Below, one piece after another: positions 32,312 to 36,214 of a stretch of 36,214 bases of DNA. Every line of letters starts with the position of its first letter. Within the stretch, counting starts at the first letter, position 1. A model generated the notes under the pieces. That model searched no databases. It was not told where the DNA came from and worked only from the letters and a program-made list of their open reading frames with translations. The position numbers and the translations under genes are program-made. Source of the DNA: Candidatus Latescibacterota bacterium (GTDB lineage Bacteria; Krumholzibacteriota; Krumholzibacteriia; LZORAL124-64-63); the NCBI GenBank assembly GCA_030658975.1, contig JAUSBL010000063.1, positions 1 through 36,214 of the forward strand, written 5' to 3'.

Positions 32312-34008
32312 GACGGACCTCCTGGGAGCAGCACGGGGATCTCGAGTGCGGGGTCCGCCCCGGCGCCCGCCAGTACCAGGGCCTGGTGCAGGTGCCGGCG
32401 GAACGTGGTGTCGAATTCGCGGGCGTAGTCGGTGGGGTTGTCGTCCCCGTACCACCAGAACCAGTCGCTGCTCTCGGCGTTGGCCATGGCCGTCATCGCG
32501 GCCGCCAGCCTGCCCTCGCAGCCGGGACCGATCCGGGCGGGATCGGGCGCCTCCACCTCGACGCCGCCGGCCAGCCGGACGCGGCGCAGCACGCCCGCCG
32601 CGGCCAGGCGCTCCTGGAAGCGGTCGCGCACGCCGGCCAGGTAGTCCCAGCCGCGGTTCTTCTCGGCGTGGCCGACCCAGGTCGTAAAATCGGCCCGGAT
32701 CCACGAGCCGGCGCAGACGCGCGCCAGCTCGCCGACGCGGCCGCCCGTGGCGAGGTGCTCGCCGAAGGTCTCCCACTGCAGGTCGGGCGCCTCGGCGACG
32801 GCCTGGTACATCGTCTGCAGGAAATCCTGCCCGTTGCGCTCGTAGAACTCCCAGGGGTTCTCCCCGTCCAGGATGATCGGCACGACGCAGCCCGCGCCCC
32901 GGTCCGGCAGCTCGTCGCGGATCGCCCGCAGATGGCCCAGCAGATCGGCCACCGCGTCCTGCGCCCGCCACGACTGGTAGCGGAAGCCCAGCGCGTCGCT
33001 GAGACCCGTGTCGCGGCAGAACAGGGCCGGCGCGCCGGCGCCGCCCCAGCGCCAGGCCTGGAAGTGCCGGTGCGGGGCGTGGGCCTGGCCGCCGCGCTCC
33101 AGGGAGCGCGCGAGCACGCCCTGGTCGGTCGCCGCCCAGAGCAGCCCTTCGGTCTGCAGCACGCGCAACGCCTCCTCGCTGACCGAACCCTCGGCCGGCC
33201 ACATGCCGCGCGGCCGCACGCCGAGCACCCGCTCGGTCTCGTCCAGGGCCGTCTTGACGTGGAACCAGGCGTCGCCGGGGTAGCGGAAGCGGGTCGCCGG
33301 CAGCGGCAGGCCGGGCAGGGCCTCGTGGGCCGCCTCGGTGTCGCAGAGCAGCGGCAGGATGGGGTGGTTCAGCGGCGTGCAGGAGATCTCGATGCACCCT
33401 GCGGCGGCCGCCTCGCGGTAGGCCGGCAGCACGCCCTGCAGGAACTCGTGCTGGCGCTCGAGGAGAGCGGCCTTGTCTGCTGCCGTGTACCCGCTCCCGC
33501 GTGCGATCAGGCGGGCGACCAGCGGGTCTTCGCGCAGCGTGCGCCCGCACCAGGCGAGGTGGAAGAGGACCTGCAGATCGAGCAGGTCCTGGTCCGTGAA
33601 CCGCTCGGCGCGGCCGATCGGCACCTCGACCCCCTCCCCCCGCTGGAGCCAGAGGGCGTGCAGGCGGGGGAACTCGGCGAAACGGCGGGCGTGGTGGAAG
33701 GCGAAGAACTCGCGCACGATCCGCCCGCGGTCGGCCGCTCCCAGGTCGGCGGGCGCGGCCCGGGCCAGCAGCAGGTGCTCGTCGGGCACGCCGGCGGCCG
33801 CCGCCTCGACCTGCCGCAGCAGGGAGGGCACGACGTTGAAGACGGCGCGGGCGCCGGGGCGCTCGCGGACGTAACGCACCATATCATAATAGCTTAACAG
33901 GGCGTGCAGGCGGACCCAGGGCATGCGGGGGCGGCCCGTGCCGGCGTCGGTGTAGTCGGGCTGGTGCATGTGCCACAGGATGGCGACGGACAGGGGCTGG
34001 GCGATCAT
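32308..34008 (-). CDS. GH57 family glycoside hydrolase (alpha-amylase/amylopullulanase-like)
   Basis: A 566-residue GH57 enzyme of a different subgroup from its neighbour. HMHQPDY at 13-19 is conserved region 1, SCTPLNHPILPLL near 209-221 region 2, E273 in GMWPAEGSVSEEAL the nucleophile, and D381 in IILDGENPWEFY the acid/base. FTTWVGHAEKNRGWDYL is the last conserved region. The protein ends with a helical segment (SSDWFWWYGDDNPTDYAREFDTTFR). It lacks a signal peptide. ATG 34008 is preceded by GAGGGAG; the frame is open to 34089 without a better site. As first gene of the alpha-glucan operon it may degrade or trim internal glucan. The exact linkage specificity is not visible. Confidence 0.9.
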   Translation of the reverse strand: MIAQPLSVAILWHMHQPDYTDAGTGRPRMPWVRLHALLSYYDMVRYVRERPGARAVFNVVPSLLRQVEAAAAGVPDEHLLLARAAPADLGAADRGRIVREFFAFHHARRFAEFPRLHALWLQRGEGVEVPIGRAERFTDQDLLDLQVLFHLAWCGRTLREDPLVARLIARGSGYTAADKAALLERQHEFLQGVLPAYREAAAAGCIEISCTPLNHPILPLLCDTEAAHEALPGLPLPATRFRYPGDAWFHVKTALDETERVLGVRPRGMWPAEGSVSEEALRVLQTEGLLWAATDQGVLARSLERGGQAHAPHRHFQAWRWGGAGAPALFCRDTGLSDALGFRYQSWRAQDAVADLLGHLRAIRDELPDRGAGCVVPIILDGENPWEFYERNGQDFLQTMYQAVAEAPDLQWETFGEHLATGGRVGELARVCAGSWIRADFTTWVGHAEKNRGWDYLAGVRDRFQERLAAAGVLRRVRLAGGVEVEAPDPARIGPGCEGRLAAAMTAMANAESSDWFWWYGDDNPTDYAREFDTTFRRHLHQALVLAGAGADPALEIPVLLPGGPS

Positions 34009-34065
34009 CGCGCTCCCTCGAAAAAAAACGTGGGCGGCCTGGAACCCCGGCCGCTGACTCTGCGT

Positions 34066-34093
34066 AGAATACAACATCGGATCGGACAAGCAA
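34066..34093 (-). promoter_or_regulatory. Promoter of the GH57-GH57-glgA-glgC operon
   Basis: Minus strand: TTGCTT (34093-34088), 16 bases, TATTCT (34071-34066), leading to a leader of about 50 bases before ATG 34008. Confidence 0.5.
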
Positions 34094-34142
34094 CTCAGGA
34101 CCGACCCCGATCATCGGAACAGAACGCGAGAGTGGTTCCCCC

Positions 34143-34193
34143 AGAGTCGAGAGCAGTGCCAGAGTCGAGAGCAGTGCCAAGTCGAGAGTAGAG
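34143..34193. repeat. Tandem 18-base repeat, two perfect copies and a partial third
   Basis: AGAGTCGAGAGCAGTGCC occurs at 34143-34160 and again at 34161-34178. A degraded third copy (AAGTCGAGAGTAGAG) runs to 34193. The unit is close to the orphan terminator. Confidence 0.85.
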
Positions 34194-34207
34194 CGAGTCA
34201 AGCGTGC

Positions 34208-34243
34208 AACGGCGGGAGCGGGGAAACCCGCTCCCGTCGTTTT
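34208..34243 (+). terminator. Strong rho-independent terminator with no plus-strand gene upstream
   Basis: A 15-bp stem (AACGGCGGGAGCGGG with CCCGCTCCCGTCGTT, one G-U pair in RNA) carries a GAAA tetraloop and a TTTT tail on the plus strand only. The nearest plus-strand gene upstream ends at 27413, so it must stop either read-through or a small RNA. Confidence 0.7.
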
Positions 34244-34266
34244 ACGCCCCTTCCGCGGAATCCTCC

Positions 34267-34295
34267 TTGGGCGGCGCACCGGGATCGGCTAAGAT
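34267..34295 (+). promoter_or_regulatory. Promoter of the sugar ABC ATPase gene
   Basis: TTGGGC (34267-34272), 17 bases, TAAGAT (34290-34295); start near 34302, about 26 bases before ATG 34328. It lies downstream of the orphan terminator, so that terminator is not part of this gene's leader. Confidence 0.5.
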
Positions 34296-34327
34296 CGCTC
34301 CCGGCACGAACCCGGAGGAACGACGGC

Positions 34328-35410
34328 ATGGCGCGCGTGGAACTGCGAGGAGTCGGCAAGACCTACCCCGGCGGCGTGATGGCCGCCGAGGACGTGAACC
34401 TCGACGTCGCCGACGGCGAGTTCGTCGTGCTGGTCGGCCCGTCGGGCTGCGGCAAGTCCACGACCCTGCGCATGGTCGCCGGCCTGGAATCGATCACCAC
34501 CGGCACGGTCAGCATCGGCGGGCGCATCGTCAACGACGTGGAGCCCAAGGACCGCAACATCGCCATGGTGTTCCAGAGCTACGCCCTCTACCCCCACATG
34601 ACGGTGCGCGACAACCTGGCCTTCGGCCTGAAGCTGCGCGGCGCGTCCCGCGAGGAGACCGCGTCGAAGGTCGCCGCGGCGGCCGGCGTGCTGGGCATCG
34701 ACGACCTGCTGGACCGCAAGCCGCGGGCCCTGTCCGGCGGCCAGCGCCAGCGCGTGGCGCTGGGACGGGCCCTGGTGCGCGACCCGGACGTCTTCCTCTT
34801 CGACGAGCCGCTGAGCAACCTCGACGCCAAGATGCGCGTGCAGATGCGCACCGAGATCTCCCGCCTGCACCACAGCCTCGGCGCCACGATGCTGTACGTC
34901 ACGCATGACCAGGTCGAGGCGATGACCATGGGCCAGCGCATCGTGGTCATGCACCAGGGCCGCGTGCAGCAGGTCGACACGCCCCTGAACCTCTACGAGC
35001 GCCCCGTCAACCGCTTCGTGGCGGGCTTCATCGGCTCGCCGGCGATGAACTTCCTCGACGGGCGGCTCGTGCGCGACGGGGGGCTGCATCTGGCGCTCAG
35101 AGACGGCGCCGCCTTGCCCCTGCCCGCCGGTTGGGAGCCGCCCGCCGCGGCGCTGGGTCGCGACGTCGTGCTGGGCGTGCGGCCCGAGCACCTGGACCTC
35201 GTCACGGGCAGTGGCTTCGCCGCTCCTGTGCAGGTCATCGAGCCGCTGGGCAACGAGACGCTGCTGTACACCGAGATCGGCGGCGCGCCGGTGACCGTGC
35301 GCGGACCGGGTCGGGTGGATGCCGTGGTGGGCGGGGCTGTCAATCTGTTGCCGCGGGCGGGGCATCTGCATCTGTTCGATGCGGGCAGCGGTGCGGCACT
35401 GGCGAGCTGA
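34328..35410 (+). CDS. CUT1-type sugar ABC transporter ATP-binding protein (MalK/MsmK/UgpC family)
   Basis: A 360-residue ATPase energising uptake of oligosaccharides or glycerol-phosphate. Walker A GPSGCGKST at 37-45, Q-loop MVFQSYALYPHMTV, signature LSGGQRQRVALGRAL, Walker B VFLFDEPLSNLD and the switch His in YVTHDQ are intact. The C-terminal third is the OB/TOBE regulatory domain (VVLGVRPEHLDLV, IEPLGNETLLYTEIGG) that distinguishes MalK-like ATPases. No permease or binding-protein gene is adjacent, so it may be a shared ATPase, as MsmK is. The ATG has GGAGGA upstream. The location between a glucan operon and a debranching enzyme suggests malto-oligosaccharide uptake (inference). Confidence 0.93.
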   Translation: MARVELRGVGKTYPGGVMAAEDVNLDVADGEFVVLVGPSGCGKSTTLRMVAGLESITTGTVSIGGRIVNDVEPKDRNIAMVFQSYALYPHMTVRDNLAFGLKLRGASREETASKVAAAAGVLGIDDLLDRKPRALSGGQRQRVALGRALVRDPDVFLFDEPLSNLDAKMRVQMRTEISRLHHSLGATMLYVTHDQVEAMTMGQRIVVMHQGRVQQVDTPLNLYERPVNRFVAGFIGSPAMNFLDGRLVRDGGLHLALRDGAALPLPAGWEPPAAALGRDVVLGVRPEHLDLVTGSGFAAPVQVIEPLGNETLLYTEIGGAPVTVRGPGRVDAVVGGAVNLLPRAGHLHLFDAGSGAALAS

Positions 35411-35441
35411 CCGGCGCCCGACGCCCGGGTTCAGCGCCGGT
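35410..35441. terminator. Hairpin between the convergent ABC ATPase and debranching enzyme genes
   Basis: ACCGGCGC (35410-35417) pairs with GCGCCGGT (35434-35441), with an inner CCCG/CGGG pair. No T tail is present on either strand, so terminator function is only probable. Confidence 0.35.
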
Positions 35442-36214
35442 CCGGGAGACGGACCTCCACCGCCGGCCGCAACCGCGCGGCTCCCGGCCCCTCCAGATCC
35501 CAGTCCACGACCTCCCGCCCGTCCTTGTCGCGGGTCACCGTGACGCTCAGGACCGCGTCCCCGACGTCCACCCGTCCCGACAGCCGTGGCCAAGCCTCCG
35601 GCAGCGACGGCGTGATCGTCACGCGCGGCGGGTCGGCCGCGAGGTCGGCCCGCACGCCCAGATAGTCCTCCCCCACGTTGCGCAGCAGCTCGCTCAGCGA
35701 CCAGGCCTGGCTGGTGGCGCCGCCGAACTCGTCATTCGTTGCAGCGCGGTCGCCGTCGCGGATCTCCTGCAGCGTGCCGACGGCGCCCTCGTCCAGGATC
35801 TCGTCCAGCAGCATGCGCGTCTGTGCGAAGCCTTCGCGCGGAGACGGCAGCGCCGACACGTACGGCCCCGAGAGCCAGAGCCAGACGTCGCCGTTGTGGT
35901 AGGCCTCGTCGTAGTAGTAGCGGTCGAGCCAGAGGTGGCGCGGGTGGTAGTTCGGGTCGGCCGCGTCGAGGGAGCGCACGCCCCAGGGCGTGACCGTGTG
36001 CTCGCGGTTCTCCGCGACGATGAGCCGGCGTTGGTCCGTGTTGAACAGCTGCGGGGAGACCAGCAGGGCGAGCAGACCGTTGGGACGATGCTGCGCGTCG
36101 GGCGTGCCGTCGCGGTCCAGGTGGTCGACGATCCGCTCGCCGACGACGAAGCGCTGCTGGAAGGCGTTCTCCAGGCGCCGGGCGGCGACCGTGTAGCGGC
36201 GGGCCAGGTCGTCG
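35431..36214 (-). CDS. Glycogen debranching enzyme / amylo-alpha-1,6-glucosidase, C-terminal part
   Basis: The reading frame stays open from the stop at 35431 to the right edge, so the gene is cut by the window: about 260 C-terminal residues are seen. They contain an (alpha/alpha)6-barrel end typical of GDE_C (GH133-like) proteins: NGLLALLVSPQLF, VTPWGVRSLDAADPNYHP, then YHNGDVWLWLSGPYVSAL with the conserved YHNGxVWxW catalytic-side motif. A short beta tail follows with PSLPEAWPRLSGRV. The enzyme hydrolyses alpha-1,6 branches of glycogen, which fits the adjacent glucan operon. The first ATG/GTG of the visible frame (35979) is internal, not the true start. A trehalase- or glucoamylase-like member of the same clan is possible but less likely. 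Confidence 0.85.
   Translation of the reverse strand, partial: DDLARRYTVAARRLENAFQQRFVVGERIVDHLDRDGTPDAQHRPNGLLALLVSPQLFNTDQRRLIVAENREHTVTPWGVRSLDAADPNYHPRHLWLDRYYYDEAYHNGDVWLWLSGPYVSALPSPREGFAQTRMLLDEILDEGAVGTLQEIRDGDRAATNDEFGGATSQAWSLSELLRNVGEDYLGVRADLAADPPRVTITPSLPEAWPRLSGRVDVGDAVLSVTVTRDKDGREVVDWDLEGPGAARLRPAVEVRLPDRR

Larger units (their letters stand above)
34009..34327. other. Divergent intergenic region of 319 bases between the alpha-glucan operon and the ABC ATPase gene
   Basis: It holds, in order: a run of eight T on the minus strand just ahead of the GH57 ribosome site (34021-34028), the glucan-operon promoter, an 18-base tandem repeat, an orphan plus-strand terminator, and the ATPase promoter. 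No open frame has credible coding character, although a plus frame reads a short repeated ESRAVP. Confidence 0.6.

Noticed and set aside
34208-34243. Leader attenuator of the sugar ABC ATPase gene
   Set aside because: A good promoter (34267-34295) lies between the hairpin and the gene, so the hairpin would not be in the main transcript.

Overview
This is a GC-rich (by eye about 70%) window of an ordinary bacterial chromosome. Genes are densely packed and many overlap by four bases (ATGA or GTGA). Two lipobox-bearing lipoproteins suggest a diderm. The EtfAB:menaquinone oxidoreductase-like protein suggests quinone respiration. The NTFYNA-type TPR lipoprotein, the PyrR-controlled pyrimidine operon and the GH57-based alpha-glucan operon would fit an uncultured FCB-related lineage (Krumholzibacteriota or Eisenbacteria-like). 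That placement is an inference from gene content and has low confidence. No phage, IS transposase, CRISPR, tRNA or rRNA was seen.

Layout. 1-4089 (minus): ahcY behind an ArsR-methyltransferase regulator (SahR type), then a 258-bp fold-back inverted repeat, then lpd. 4271-7469 (plus): an MFS transporter and etfBA. 7577-12374 (minus): a SUMF1-domain lipoprotein, a nitronate monooxygenase family enzyme, and a membrane Fe-S oxidoreductase that is the likely quinone-linked partner of EtfAB. 12610-16845 (plus): a CoA-binding protein, UDP-glucose dehydrogenase, a DegT/DnrJ aminotransferase, and a divergent HemC-fold protein that has lost most catalytic residues. 16886-24332 (minus): dusB, then pyrR-pyrB-pyrC-TPR lipoprotein-pyrK-pyrD, with a PyrR-binding hairpin and terminator in the leader. 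24451-27413: an exported hypothetical protein, then divergently a glycosyltransferase coupled to a nitrilase-family amidohydrolase. 27410-34008 (minus): a tightly coupled alpha-glucan operon, GH57-GH57-glgA-glgC. 34328 to the end: a CUT1-type sugar ABC ATPase and the C-terminal part of a glycogen debranching enzyme, convergent to each other.

How the genes work together. SahR and AhcY form a self-regulated S-adenosylhomocysteine recycling unit. EtfAB and the CCG-domain membrane protein form a likely acyl-CoA dehydrogenase to menaquinone electron route. The pyr operon makes orotate and is probably feedback-controlled by transcription attenuation. The glycogen genes, ABC ATPase and debranching enzyme handle storage glucan and imported oligosaccharide.

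The least explained items are the fold-back repeat beside the sahR promoter, the degenerate HemC paralogue in a sugar-nucleotide operon, the lipoprotein inside the pyr operon, and an orphan plus-strand terminator with tandem repeats ahead of the ABC ATPase gene. Several candidate promoters with a shared pattern (TTGACG/TTGCCG, 16-18 bases, then TACATT/TATCAT/TAAGAT) could be read by eye.
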